From assembly GCA_963803295.1 (NCBI GenBank), contig CAWDMC010000021.1:1-64000 (forward strand): a DNA stretch of 64,000 nt. Direction: 5' to 3'. Of this stretch, positions 24,665 through 33,777 are shown piece after piece (the first letter of the stretch is position 1; every line of letters starts with the position of its first letter). Both the position numbers and the translations under genes were made by a program. The notes below the pieces were generated by a model. It made no database searches. It was not told the origin of the DNA and worked only from the letters and a program-made list of their open reading frames with translations. This DNA is from CAWDMC01 sp963803295 (GTDB taxonomy: Bacteria > Acidobacteriota > Terriglobia > UBA7540).

Positions 24665-27026
24665 GGTTTACGATTTGTGGCAGGCCTGCGAGCGGGCAGG
24701 GATCGACCTGCCAATTCGAATACCCGGTCTCGACGAAGGGCAGAGCGCAGATGGCATTCGGCTGTTCTTAGGTGAGAGCGGGGCAGTAATGCGGGTTGAA
24801 TCAGTTTCAGCACAACAAATGAAGCGTATCCGCAAATGGAGCTGTGGTAGCGGCATTACCCTACCCGTTTTCAACTTTGAGCCACTTCATCAACTTGAGG
24901 AAGAGGAATACAGGGCCGCCAAAGAGGCAGTAAATAAACTGGCCAAGGGGCGAGCCGCCGACCTCACACCATTTCTCCACGTGTCGGGTAGCGTTGCGGC
25001 GCCTCTAGCAGTTCGCTGGTCCGGAAGCAAAACCGCCATGCTTGATTCAGCATTCAAAAAGGTTTCGGCGGATTTGTTAGAGAAAATCGCTCAGGATGAG
25101 GCCGTGGAGGGCGACGGGTGGCGCAAGCTACTGCAGACCGTGCAAAAGCTGAATGCGAAAGGCTGGCTGGATCGGTTGTCACTCGCGATTCGCCAAATTG
25201 CGAGAGACCACTGCTTTCCAGCTTTGCTGAACTTGGTGTTTCACAATTCGGCGAAGGTCAAAGCGAGAACTGTGCCCGTGCAGTTCGAGGCGGATGGGGT
25301 GAGCACTCCGGTTTACAGCGAAAGAGCCCAGAATTGGCTGATCGGTGTTCTTGCTCGGTCCGTTGTCCCGGCCTCCGCAGAAGAGTCAGAAAGGTCAGAA
25401 ATCGATTCAGCTGCCGAAGGCGCTGCTCAGAGCCGAGCCGTTTGGGGTGTATCTCCGGGATCGAGTCAGAAATATGGCCAAGTCAAGCTGCCCGTGCTCG
25501 GCAACGTCCGTTTATTCGATCGCAATGTCTCGGAAAAGCCAACTTCCATTCGCTATAACAAGGAGAGGGCGATCTTCAGAGTAGGACCAGATATCAGGAT
25601 GAAGATGATGGCTGCCGTGGAGTGGCTCACTGCGGAAGAGCGCAAAGACCGAACGTGGGCGGCGAGGGACAAGCCCAAGAAGGAGGGCGTTTTCCTGCTT
25701 TTGGCTTATCTCGCCGAGAATGTAGATAGCACGCCGGTGCATCTCGCTGAGGTTTTTGCCGGTCCGCCGGAGGAGGAATCGGATCGGGCCACTGTTCAAT
25801 TCGAAACGGTCTGTGCGGACGTCATAAATGCCTTGGAAGGCATTCCAGGCCTTAGCAGCGCGGCCCGCATTCAAGTCTTCGCGTTACACAAACCCGATGG
25901 CTACCGGGCACAAATCTTTGCCTCCGAATCCTTCACGCAGGGTGCACTCAAGCGCCTGGCGGAGTCCTGGCAAGACGACTGCCGTTCCCATCCGCCAATC
26001 GAGTTGCCCCAGTTCGCACAGGACCGCGGCGGTGCGGGACCAGTCAATTTTGAGTCGCTCGTACCATTCCCCTACCAAGCCGTCACCTGCGTGAACACGA
26101 TTTGGGAGAAATGTGGAACGTCGGACGATGCCAAGTCGGAGAGTGCTTCGGACTACAGCCTTGGAGACGCCTTTGATCTGCTGCGTCGAACCGGCACCCA
26201 TCCGACCGACGCCGCGTATCTCGGACGAATGCTCGACCTAGCCGTCCGCCGCGCCCTGCCACTCATGGGAGCGGTAGGGCAGGCGATGCATCAAGTTCAT
26301 CAGCGCGTATTCGTCGCCAAGGGAAGCCCGATCAAGTCCCGTCTACAAGCCCGTCAGTGGCCTTGCCTGCTCTCCCTGCTACTCGCTCGGCTCGGATATA
26401 AACTGGAGGCATTTATGAAGGAACCAGCATATCTCATGGGACGTTTCCTCGCGCAACTCGACCGTCTGCATGCGTACTACGCCAAATACGTCAGTGGCAA
26501 GGACGACGGACTTCGACAACTTCTCGGCAACTCACTTATGTCTACAGCGCTGGAAAGCCCGTTGCGAGCCCTTGAGTTGGCCGGCCAACGAATGCTGCCG
26601 TACCAAGCGTGGAGTTACTCCTTTGCTCGAGGTCGTAAATTGAAGGACGCCTTGGGTGCCGCTCCGGACGAGACCGCAAGAGCCACAAACAACGATAAGT
26701 GGGAAGTGCACCGAACGTTGGAAGATCTCGGATGCATCGCCGAAGAGCTCTCCAACTGCGGCATTCCTGAAGTGAACCGCGCAACCCTGCCAATGCGACA
26801 GGGGCATGAGGCCCAATCGCCAACTAAGCCAGTCCTCGATCTAACGGACACGCTCAAAGCAAATGATCGAGCGTGGATGCACTCCGATGCGGCCGCCAAG
26901 GCACAGATGCTCTTGGGTTACTTGGCGCGCCCCGAGCGAGTAGAAGCAAGCGGCGCCTCAAAGAAGGAAGCTGTGCCGGTGCCTCCGGATTTTCCGGCTG
27001 CCCAGATATCCGAAATCAATCAATAG
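24654..27026 (+). CDS. cas8c: Cas8c/Csd1-like large subunit
   Basis: 790-aa candidate large subunit of Cascade, between cas5 and cas7 as expected for type I-C. Few family motifs are obvious by eye; recognisable are the stretch LPVLGNVRLFDRNVSEKPTS and the helical C-terminal domain (residues 470-750) with LGRMLDLAVRRALPLMGAVG and ARQWPCLLSLLLARLGYKLE. At 790 aa it is considerably longer than usual Cas8c (roughly 600 aa). The ATG at 24654 is chosen because earlier starts in the frame lie inside cas5. It would recognise the PAM and position the R-loop. The identity rests partly on context. Confidence 0.75.
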   Translation: MLNEVYDLWQACERAGIDLPIRIPGLDEGQSADGIRLFLGESGAVMRVESVSAQQMKRIRKWSCGSGITLPVFNFEPLHQLEEEEYRAAKEAVNKLAKGRAADLTPFLHVSGSVAAPLAVRWSGSKTAMLDSAFKKVSADLLEKIAQDEAVEGDGWRKLLQTVQKLNAKGWLDRLSLAIRQIARDHCFPALLNLVFHNSAKVKARTVPVQFEADGVSTPVYSERAQNWLIGVLARSVVPASAEESERSEIDSAAEGAAQSRAVWGVSPGSSQKYGQVKLPVLGNVRLFDRNVSEKPTSIRYNKERAIFRVGPDIRMKMMAAVEWLTAEERKDRTWAARDKPKKEGVFLLLAYLAENVDSTPVHLAEVFAGPPEEESDRATVQFETVCADVINALEGIPGLSSAARIQVFALHKPDGYRAQIFASESFTQGALKRLAESWQDDCRSHPPIELPQFAQDRGGAGPVNFESLVPFPYQAVTCVNTIWEKCGTSDDAKSESASDYSLGDAFDLLRRTGTHPTDAAYLGRMLDLAVRRALPLMGAVGQAMHQVHQRVFVAKGSPIKSRLQARQWPCLLSLLLARLGYKLEAFMKEPAYLMGRFLAQLDRLHAYYAKYVSGKDDGLRQLLGNSLMSTALESPLRALELAGQRMLPYQAWSYSFARGRKLKDALGAAPDETARATNNDKWEVHRTLEDLGCIAEELSNCGIPEVNRATLPMRQGHEAQSPTKPVLDLTDTLKANDRAWMHSDAAAKAQMLLGYLARPERVEASGASKKEAVPVPPDFPAAQISEINQ

Positions 27027-27042
27027 ATATGAGGAGCGCAAC

Positions 27043-28128
27043 ATGAGCCAAACCGATGAGTCCAAAACCAACGACGTGATCCCACGTGCCTGCGGCCTGC
27101 TCGTTATCGAGGTCGAAAACTCGAACCCGAACGGCGATCCCGACCGTGATAGCGATCCCCGCCAGCGCCCGGACGGTTTGGGCGAGATTTCACCCGTGTC
27201 GTTCAAGCGAAAACCTCGAGACATCGTGGATACCAAGCCGCCGGAATGGCTTGAACTGAAAAGGCAAGTCCAGGAGTACCTTGATATTGAGCCCTTGGAC
27301 GATGTGCACTTCCAGATTCTTGAGCGCCGCGGGCGAGACCGCAAGACGATTGAACTCGAGGTCTACAGCGGCGAGTTCGTCCAAAAATACTGGGACGCCC
27401 GCGTTTTTGGGAACACGTTTCTTGAGAAGGGAGACGACATCAAAAAGAGATTAGGGGAACGAGACCAAGCCTTGGCAAAGGATCCAGAGAAGCTCAAGGA
27501 AAAAGCCGCCACATTGGAAAAACAAATGCGCCGGAACATCAAGGCCGGCGTCGTGCAGTTCGGGATGGGGCTGTCAATCAAGCCCATTAACATTCGTCGG
27601 AACAGTCAGACCAACAAGTCGGGGGTTGAAGAAGGAACGGAGCAAGGATTTGCCCCGCTGGGGTACCGGTTCGTGCCGCGGGCAACTTACATCATGCCAT
27701 TCTTTGTCAACCCAGCAGGAACTGTCGTGCGTGACGCTGATGGATCGGCCAGGACGGTCTGTTGGAAGCGGGATGTGGAATTACTACTCCGCTTAATCCC
27801 CCAAGCCTACCCATTGAACCCGTCCTCAATCCGGCCCATGGTCCGCATTGTCCTCGCACATTACCTTGAACACAGTAATCTGCTGGGCTCATTTCCAGAC
27901 TTGGAGGTGTTGCGTAAGCTCGCCCCTGTCGCCATGCAACCGACGCATCCCGATGCCGCCGAACTGCCCTACCCGCCCGGTTATGCATCGTGGGACGAGA
28001 CCAGCGCAAAATCCTTCTTACGAGAGCACTTGAAGAAGAACGGCTCCGTAGGCTTCTCCCGATATCGTGAACTGGTGTCCGGAACGCAAATCATGCCAGA
28101 TCAGCTAGGGACCGACAGATCGGCATAA
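27043..28128 (+). CDS. cas7: Cas7 (Csd2-like backbone protein)
   Basis: 361-aa RAMP protein forming the crRNA-binding filament of Cascade. N-terminal motif ACGLLVIEVENSNPNGDPDR is the Csd2/Csh2 signature (E..N.NPNGDPD), followed by a charged insertion (residues 90-185) and the glycine-rich YRFVPRATYIMPFFVNPAG. GAGGAG lies 6-11 nt before the ATG. Sixteen bp after cas8 and fifteen before cas3. Confidence 0.85.
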   Translation: MSQTDESKTNDVIPRACGLLVIEVENSNPNGDPDRDSDPRQRPDGLGEISPVSFKRKPRDIVDTKPPEWLELKRQVQEYLDIEPLDDVHFQILERRGRDRKTIELEVYSGEFVQKYWDARVFGNTFLEKGDDIKKRLGERDQALAKDPEKLKEKAATLEKQMRRNIKAGVVQFGMGLSIKPINIRRNSQTNKSGVEEGTEQGFAPLGYRFVPRATYIMPFFVNPAGTVVRDADGSARTVCWKRDVELLLRLIPQAYPLNPSSIRPMVRIVLAHYLEHSNLLGSFPDLEVLRKLAPVAMQPTHPDAAELPYPPGYASWDETSAKSFLREHLKKNGSVGFSRYRELVSGTQIMPDQLGTDRSA

Positions 28129-28143
28129 CGGGCCGGAACGACC

Positions 28144-30426
28144 ATGGCAGATTCCATACAGCCGAGTGACGAGTTGCTGGCACATAGCGCACAGGCCGGC
28201 CGCCCTCCGCAGACCTACGCGGCACATGTAGCAGGCGAGCGCGGCGTTACCTGGCGTGCTTGGCGAAACGCGCAGGAGGCAGGGAGGTGCCCCAGTAAGT
28301 TCGGGACCAGGCTACTGCGCGCAGTTCGGTTGGGTGCAGAGTACCACGACCTCGGCAAGCTAGACGCTTATAACCAAGAGGTGCTGCGCAAGGCCAACTC
28401 GCGCGAGCCCCTGCCGGTGAAGCACTGGGACGCGGGCGTGGCCGCGTTGTTTCGGGCCGCGCCCACCCAGGACCCGGGGGCAGCCATCGCTGTTTATGCA
28501 CACCACAGAGGGCTGCCCAATTGGGAGGACGAACGAAAACGAGGTCAACTGGCCTATCGGGAGGAGCAAGTCCCACGAGGACGTACGGAGAAGACCTGCG
28601 CGTTCAACGACGAGGGTCTTCAGAGGTTCCTCGATGGACACAAGGAAGCGCTTGCGACCGCGCAACTTCCGCCGGTTCCCGAGCGGAACACGGTTGGTCA
28701 CCTACCCCCGCTGTTCCATAGGCTTGTGCTTTCCTGCCTGGTGGACGCAGACCACTCGGACACCGCAGTGCACCGAACCGGCAGAGAGGCGGCGGAAGGC
28801 GTCCCCTTGCGCGCCACTGAGCGATTGGCCGCTTTGCAGGGCTACGTGGATTGCCTCAGTGCCGGCGAGACCAGAGACTCGCGGACTGCCTTGCGGAAAC
28901 TCGTCTTTGACGAAAGCGTGCGAGCATCCACTACCCCGAACCTGCTTTTTTGCGACAGCCCTGTCGGCACAGGCAAAACCACAGCAGTCATGGCCCATTT
29001 GTTGCGCGCCGCCGAGGACAAAGGGTTGCGCCGCGTCTTTGTTGTCCTGCCATACACGAACATCATCACGCAGTCCGCCCGCGTGTACCGTTGTGCCCTC
29101 ACGCTACGCGGCGAGAAGGCGCGCGACGTTGTAGCCGAGCACCACCACCGAAGTGAGTTTCCCGAAGGGGAAAACGAGCGTGATTCCCCCGCGCGGCAAT
29201 ACGCTTGCCTCTGGCACGCGCCGATCGTGGTGGTAACCGCCGTCCAGTTTTTTGAGACCTTAGCGGCGGCAAACACTGCGGATCTGCGCAAGCTCCACCA
29301 ACTGCCGCGTTCAGCCATTTTCATAGACGAGGCTCACGCGGCGTTGCCCGCGAAGCTTTGGCCGCAAGCGTTTCGCTGGTTGAGACAGCTCGTCGGCGAT
29401 TGGGGTTGCCATTGCGTCTTGGCGTCGGGGTCGTTACCCAAGTTTTGGCAAATCAAGGAATTCATCGACGCAGGGGCGCCCGCGGTGGTGCCTCCGTTGC
29501 TTCCGGATTCCTGCCGCCGGCGGGCCTCGGACGCCGAATCGTCTCGGGTCCAGGTCCGCACCGAACCCGCCCCGCTGACCCTGGAGGGTCTCGCTGACGC
29601 CCTAAGAGATTCGCCGGCGCCTCAGGTAGTGGTGGTTAACACGGTGCAGAACGCAGCGGTGATCGCTGAATACCTGAGGAACGCGCAGGGCCCTGAGGCT
29701 GTCGAGCACGTATCCACGGCACTAACGCCGAAAGACAGGGCCGAATCGTACGACCGGATACGCTGGCGACTGCGTGATCGAGGCGACAGCAACTGGACGC
29801 TGGTGGCGACCTCTTGCATCGAGTCGGGCGTTGACTTTGATTTCGCAAGTGGATTCCGTGAGCGGGCGAGCTTGATGAGCCTCTTGCAATTAAGCGGGCG
29901 CGTGAACCGACACGAATTGCGCGAGCGGGGGCCGCTCCTGGATTTCACGCTGGCATCACATCCGCTACTAAACCGCCATCCGGCGTTCGAGCAATCCGCG
30001 TTGGTGCTTGGTGAGTTGTTTCGAGAGGGGAAGGTGGGGGCCAACAATTGTCGGGAAGCCTTACAACGTGAGCTGGATCGGATGGACATCAAACCGTTTC
30101 TCGACCGGCTCAAAATGGAGGAAAATGCCCTCAGCTTCGGTACAGTCGAAAAGCTTTTTCGCGTGATTTCGGCGCAAACATTCACCGCAGTCGTGGAACC
30201 GGAACTGATTGGCCGCCTCACAAGCTTCCAGCCGATCCCATTCCGCGAGCTGCAGGATGGCAGTGTCCAACTCTGGCTTGGGAAAGAACGCGAATTCGAG
30301 TTACCAGAGTTTCCCCACTTACGGGGTGTGTATCGCTGGAATCTTGAGTATGACTGCTTCGTTGGAGTGATGAAGGGCGTCTTGCCATTGCTAAAGGCGT
30401 CTAAGTACGGAATAGACGTCCTGTGA
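28144..30426 (+). CDS. cas3: Cas3 nuclease-helicase
   Basis: 760-aa effector that degrades DNA marked by Cascade. Order: HD nuclease domain (residues 1-220) with AEYHDLGKLDAYNQ and VKHWDAGVAALF; then superfamily 2 helicase with Walker A SPVGTGKTTAVMAHLL (about residue 279), DEAH box IFIDEAHAALP, and motif VI region SLLQLSGRVNRH. All key HD and DEAH residues are visible. Position is unusual: in canonical type I-C loci cas3 is first, here it lies between cas7 and cas4. Its stop overlaps the GTG start of cas4. Confidence 0.92.
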   Translation: MADSIQPSDELLAHSAQAGRPPQTYAAHVAGERGVTWRAWRNAQEAGRCPSKFGTRLLRAVRLGAEYHDLGKLDAYNQEVLRKANSREPLPVKHWDAGVAALFRAAPTQDPGAAIAVYAHHRGLPNWEDERKRGQLAYREEQVPRGRTEKTCAFNDEGLQRFLDGHKEALATAQLPPVPERNTVGHLPPLFHRLVLSCLVDADHSDTAVHRTGREAAEGVPLRATERLAALQGYVDCLSAGETRDSRTALRKLVFDESVRASTTPNLLFCDSPVGTGKTTAVMAHLLRAAEDKGLRRVFVVLPYTNIITQSARVYRCALTLRGEKARDVVAEHHHRSEFPEGENERDSPARQYACLWHAPIVVVTAVQFFETLAAANTADLRKLHQLPRSAIFIDEAHAALPAKLWPQAFRWLRQLVGDWGCHCVLASGSLPKFWQIKEFIDAGAPAVVPPLLPDSCRRRASDAESSRVQVRTEPAPLTLEGLADALRDSPAPQVVVVNTVQNAAVIAEYLRNAQGPEAVEHVSTALTPKDRAESYDRIRWRLRDRGDSNWTLVATSCIESGVDFDFASGFRERASLMSLLQLSGRVNRHELRERGPLLDFTLASHPLLNRHPAFEQSALVLGELFREGKVGANNCREALQRELDRMDIKPFLDRLKMEENALSFGTVEKLFRVISAQTFTAVVEPELIGRLTSFQPIPFRELQDGSVQLWLGKEREFELPEFPHLRGVYRWNLEYDCFVGVMKGVLPLLKASKYGIDVL

Positions 30427-31130
30427 CGCTGACCACGACCCTAGACTCAGATAGCGCGGGCAGTATGGATGTTTCCCTTCGCATCGCGTCCGTCGGATAT
30501 CCACACCCGCGAAACGAAGACACGCCGGAGCCACTTCCGCTTTCCCTTCTCAACGACTTCCTCTATTGCCCTCGCCGGGCTGGGTTAAAAGTCATTGAAG
30601 GCTGGTGGGGAGAGAATGAGCACACAGTCAAGGGCGAGCTTGCGCATGACCACGCGGATTTGCCTGGGTACGAAGTCGCCAAAGGCGTGAAACTGCTCCG
30701 GGCGCTGCCCGTGTTTTCCGAGAGGCTGGGACTCTCCGGCAAGTGCGACATTGTCGAGCAGCATAGCGATGGCTCGCTCTGCCCGGTCGAGTACAAGAAG
30801 GGCAAACGCCGCCGGTTTGAGAACGACGACGCGCAGTTGTGCGCCCAGGCGCTCTGCCTGGAAGAGATGTTTGGCATGGTGGTTCCCTGTGGGGCCATTT
30901 TTCACGCGGCGAGCAAACGCCGGCGGGAAGTGGAATTCACATCCCATTTGAGGGAGGTCACTGAGGATGCGGTGGCGGAGTTGCACCGGTTACTGGAAGC
31001 GGGAACGGTACCGCCGGCCGTTTTGAAGCCTGCCTGCGAGGAGTGCTCGCTTTACAAGATCTGTTTGCCGGAGGTCACCTCGCGGCCAAGCGCTATCGTC
31101 CAAGCGGCAGCCGACCTGTTCCGAACTTAA
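30423..31130 (+). CDS. cas4: Cas4 exonuclease
   Basis: 235-aa RecB-type nuclease that trims and orients prespacers. Iron-sulfur cysteines FLYCPRR near the start and CEECSLYKIC near the end; nuclease residues in HDHADLPG, SGKCDIVEQ and CPVEYKKGKRRRF. GTG start overlapping the cas3 stop; an in-frame ATG at 30465 is an alternative that preserves the first cysteine. Followed by a 157-bp gap before the toxin/antitoxin pair rather than directly by cas1. Confidence 0.9.
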   Translation: MTLTTTLDSDSAGSMDVSLRIASVGYPHPRNEDTPEPLPLSLLNDFLYCPRRAGLKVIEGWWGENEHTVKGELAHDHADLPGYEVAKGVKLLRALPVFSERLGLSGKCDIVEQHSDGSLCPVEYKKGKRRRFENDDAQLCAQALCLEEMFGMVVPCGAIFHAASKRRREVEFTSHLREVTEDAVAELHRLLEAGTVPPAVLKPACEECSLYKICLPEVTSRPSAIVQAAADLFRT

Positions 31131-31287
31131 CACGCATGAATGCATCGTCCGGCTGCTTCTTCCTTATTATTATTTAGGTTCCCGGCAATTGTGTTTCTAT
31201 CCGACTGAGGCAGCCCGCCAGAGGATTATCCTGGGACGTAAGCCCGGCTCCCGGAAAGGTGGCAAGCACTGTGCAACAGGTGCCCGC

Positions 31288-31650
31288 ATGAACAACTCGT
31301 ATGTTGACGAGAAGCGGAATAGAGAGGAGCTTTTTCATCGGCATGCTCTGCTCGCCGAAGTTGTGCGCCGGCTGGTTGAAGCTTATAAGCCCGAGCGCAT
31401 TTACTTATTTGGTTCCAAAGCGCGGGGAGACGACGGACCGGACAGCGATTATGACTTGTTGGTGATCGTTCCGGACGATGCTCCGCTTGAACGGCGGCGA
31501 AGCCGGCTGGCTTACGAGGTTCTGCGAGGCACGGGCACTGCTGCTGACGTGCTCGTGTGCACCCACTCCTACTTTGAGCCTCGCCGCTTCCTGAAAGCCT
31601 CTCTCCCAGGAACCGTGTTACGCGAAGGGAGGTTGCTGCATGGCGCCTGA
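31288..31650 (+). CDS. MNT-type nucleotidyltransferase antitoxin
   Basis: 120 aa with the minimal nucleotidyltransferase motif IYLFGSKARGDDGPDSDYDLLVIV: GS...R plus D.D, the metal-binding aspartates of MNT proteins. In HEPN-MNT modules this enzyme neutralises the HEPN RNase, in studied cases by adenylylating it. The ATG at 31288 is chosen over upstream frame because the domain begins there. It overlaps the HEPN gene by 11 bp. Inserted between cas4 and cas1. Confidence 0.85.
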   Translation: MNNSYVDEKRNREELFHRHALLAEVVRRLVEAYKPERIYLFGSKARGDDGPDSDYDLLVIVPDDAPLERRRSRLAYEVLRGTGTAADVLVCTHSYFEPRRFLKASLPGTVLREGRLLHGA

Positions 31651-32056
31651 CGAAGCCCGCGCCGAGGATGTTCGCGCCTGGCTACAGAAGGCTGCCCTCG
31701 ATCTGCGCGCGGCCGAACACGAGACGTCTGCGCTGGAGCCGGGCTTGTGGGCCGATGTTGCCTTCCATGCCCAGCAGGCGGCTGAGAAGTCCCTGAAAGC
31801 CTTCCTGGCTTGGCACGACGCGCCCTTCCGGAAGACGCATAATATCGAGGAACTCGGCCGTGCGTGTGTCGCCTTGGATGCCACGCTGGGCGCCATCGTC
31901 GATCGGGCCGTGCCGCTCACCGAGTACGCCTGGAAATTTCGCTATCCTGGCGAGCCCGCCGAGCCCACGCGCGAGGAGGCGGGAGAGGCGCTCGCTACGG
32001 CCCGCGAGGTCTATGACGCTCTGTTGAGCCGGCTGCCTGGGGAGATACGCCCGTGA
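31640..32056 (+). CDS. HEPN-domain toxin
   Basis: 138-aa, all-helical HEPN protein: WLQKAALDLRAAEH, FHAQQAAEKSLKAFLAWHD, FRKTHNIEELGRACV, and YAWKFRYPGEPAEP. The K.RY.. stretch and RKTH are the usual conserved patches of the HEPN partner in MNT-HEPN pairs; these proteins act as ribonucleases or sterility factors. The canonical R-x4-H catalytic motif is not evident, so activity is uncertain. Same strand and probably same transcript as the cas genes around it. Confidence 0.82.
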   Translation: MAPDEARAEDVRAWLQKAALDLRAAEHETSALEPGLWADVAFHAQQAAEKSLKAFLAWHDAPFRKTHNIEELGRACVALDATLGAIVDRAVPLTEYAWKFRYPGEPAEPTREEAGEALATAREVYDALLSRLPGEIRP

Positions 32057-32186
32057 AAAGGCGCGTTCACCACCCGTCCGCCCGTCTTTCAATCACTGCA
32101 TGCCGGGTGTTTCAACACGCCGGTTCGCCCATCTCAGCCGTATAGCGCTGCGTGGGCAACGGCAAGGTTTCGCAAGCCAGCGTAAC

Positions 32187-33290
32187 ATGAGCGAGATCCA
32201 ACAAAACACCCTCTACCTGCTGACCCCCGGCAGCTACGTATCACGAGATCACCTCACGTTACAGGTGGAAGTTCCCACCTATCTTGCGGACCTGCCCTCC
32301 GAGCAGCGGAACCGGGACACGGTGGTCGACACCCGTAAGCTTTCGATTCCTATTCATCACCTGGAGTCCATCTGCCTCTTTGGGCCGAGCACGATCAGCC
32401 CGTCCGCCCTGGCCCTGTGCTGGGAGCATGGAGTCGCAGTGAATTTCCTGAGCGAGCACGGGCAATTCCAGGCGCGCATGACGGGCGTGGCGGATACCAG
32501 CGTGACTCTGCGGCGGACACAGTTCCGCGCTGCTGATGATCGCGAAAAATGCGCGGGCATTGCACGCCAGATCATTGCCGGGAAAATCCAGAACTCGCGC
32601 AACAGCTTGTTGCGCGCAGCGCGTGAAAATGGCGATGCTGGCGAACAAGAGCGGCTTCAGAGAGTAGTCGACGCGCTCGCCGGACAAATCCAGGATTTGG
32701 CCAATCCCCAAGCCTCAGATTCCGAATCCAGGCTCGCCCGTCTTCGCGGCGCTGAAGGTCTGGCCGCTCAGCTTTATTTCTCCGTCTTGAGTCTTACTTT
32801 CAAGCAGCAGCGGGAACCCTTTCGGTTCACTACGCGCAGCCGCCATCCGCCGCGAGATCGTATCAACTGCCTTTTGTCCTTCATCTACGCCTTACTGCGG
32901 CACGACTGCGTAGCAGCGCTGACGAGTGTAGGGCTGGACCCGTTTGTGGGCTTTCTGCACGTAGACCGGCCAAATCGGCCGTCCTTGGCCTTGGACTTAA
33001 TGGAAGAGTTTCGCCCGTGGTTGGCGGACCGGCTGGCGATCACGCTGATTAACCGGCAGCAGATTGGCTCCGAGCATTTCGTGGTGCGGGAAGGCTTGGT
33101 GGTGGAATTCACGGAGACGGGGCGCAAGCACGTCATCCAAGCGTACCGGGAGCGAAAACAGGACAGCCTCTTACACCCGCTGTTGGAACAGAATCTCCGG
33201 TTGGGACAGATGCCCTTTATCCAGGCCAGGATTCTGGCGCGGCACTTGCGCGGGGACCTGCCAGAGTATCTGCCCTTGGTGCCGAAGTGA
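32187..33290 (+). CDS. cas1: Cas1 integrase
   Basis: 367 aa, type I-C style Cas1. N-terminal beta domain (NTLYLLTPGSYVSRDHLTLQ), then helical catalytic domain with glutamate in RLRGAEGLAAQLYFSV, histidine in VGFLHVDRPNRPSLALDLME and the aspartate just after. Integrates new spacers with Cas2. The ATG at 32187 is chosen from the family's N-terminus; the frame is open 87 bp further. Preceded by a 130-bp gap after HEPN. Confidence 0.93.
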   Translation: MSEIQQNTLYLLTPGSYVSRDHLTLQVEVPTYLADLPSEQRNRDTVVDTRKLSIPIHHLESICLFGPSTISPSALALCWEHGVAVNFLSEHGQFQARMTGVADTSVTLRRTQFRAADDREKCAGIARQIIAGKIQNSRNSLLRAARENGDAGEQERLQRVVDALAGQIQDLANPQASDSESRLARLRGAEGLAAQLYFSVLSLTFKQQREPFRFTTRSRHPPRDRINCLLSFIYALLRHDCVAALTSVGLDPFVGFLHVDRPNRPSLALDLMEEFRPWLADRLAITLINRQQIGSEHFVVREGLVVEFTETGRKHVIQAYRERKQDSLLHPLLEQNLRLGQMPFIQARILARHLRGDLPEYLPLVPK

Positions 33291-33305
33291 AGCGAGGTAG
33301 AGGTC

Positions 33306-33596
33306 ATGCTGGTCGTGGTAGCGTACGATGTGTCTACGGTGGAAGCGGCGGGAAGGCGAAGACTCTTTCGCGTGGCGCGGGCATGCAAGGATTACGGCCA
33401 GAGGGTGCAGAAATCGGTCTTTGAATGCCAGGTTGGTGAGATGGAGTGGTCGCGGCTGCGGGGGCGGCTACTGAGCGAATACCGGGCAGATGAAGATTCC
33501 TTACGCTTCTATTTTCTGGACGAAGCCGCAGTGCAACGCACCGAGCACCACGGAGTAGGAAAGCCGGTCGATTTGAGGGAGCCGCTGATTTTATGA
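33306..33596 (+). CDS. cas2: Cas2
   Basis: 96-aa small ferredoxin-fold partner of Cas1: MLVVVAYDVSTVEAAGRRRL with the usual YDV, then RVQKSVFECQVGEMEWSRLR. 15 bp after cas1 and 181 bp before the first repeat. Confidence 0.93.
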   Translation: MLVVVAYDVSTVEAAGRRRLFRVARACKDYGQRVQKSVFECQVGEMEWSRLRGRLLSEYRADEDSLRFYFLDEAAVQRTEHHGVGKPVDLREPLIL

Positions 33597-33777
33597 TTCC
33601 GCGAACCACGAGTGCCGAGCTGATGGCCGGAGTTTCGCGCGTTATTAAAACACGCACAGCGACAGGTGTTTGCGTTGTTTTGTGGAACCCTGTTCAAGCC
33701 GTGGGTGGCGCGCCATTGCGAGGTTGGCGGAAATGGTGTAGTAAGTTATTGTGGCCGTGTTGGTTAGAGCGGTCGCG
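33597..33777 (+). promoter_or_regulatory. CRISPR leader
   Basis: 181 bp between cas2 and the first repeat, with AT-richer patches (TTATTAAAACACG near 33642; GTAGTAAGTTATTGTGG near 33738) absent from the array. Repeats end in ATTGAAAC on this strand, so transcription and spacer acquisition start here. Confidence 0.7.

Noticed and set aside
32057..32186. Stray CRISPR repeat-like TTTCAAT sequences between HEPN and cas1
   Set aside because: Only the last few bases resemble the repeat end; the stem and the rest do not match.
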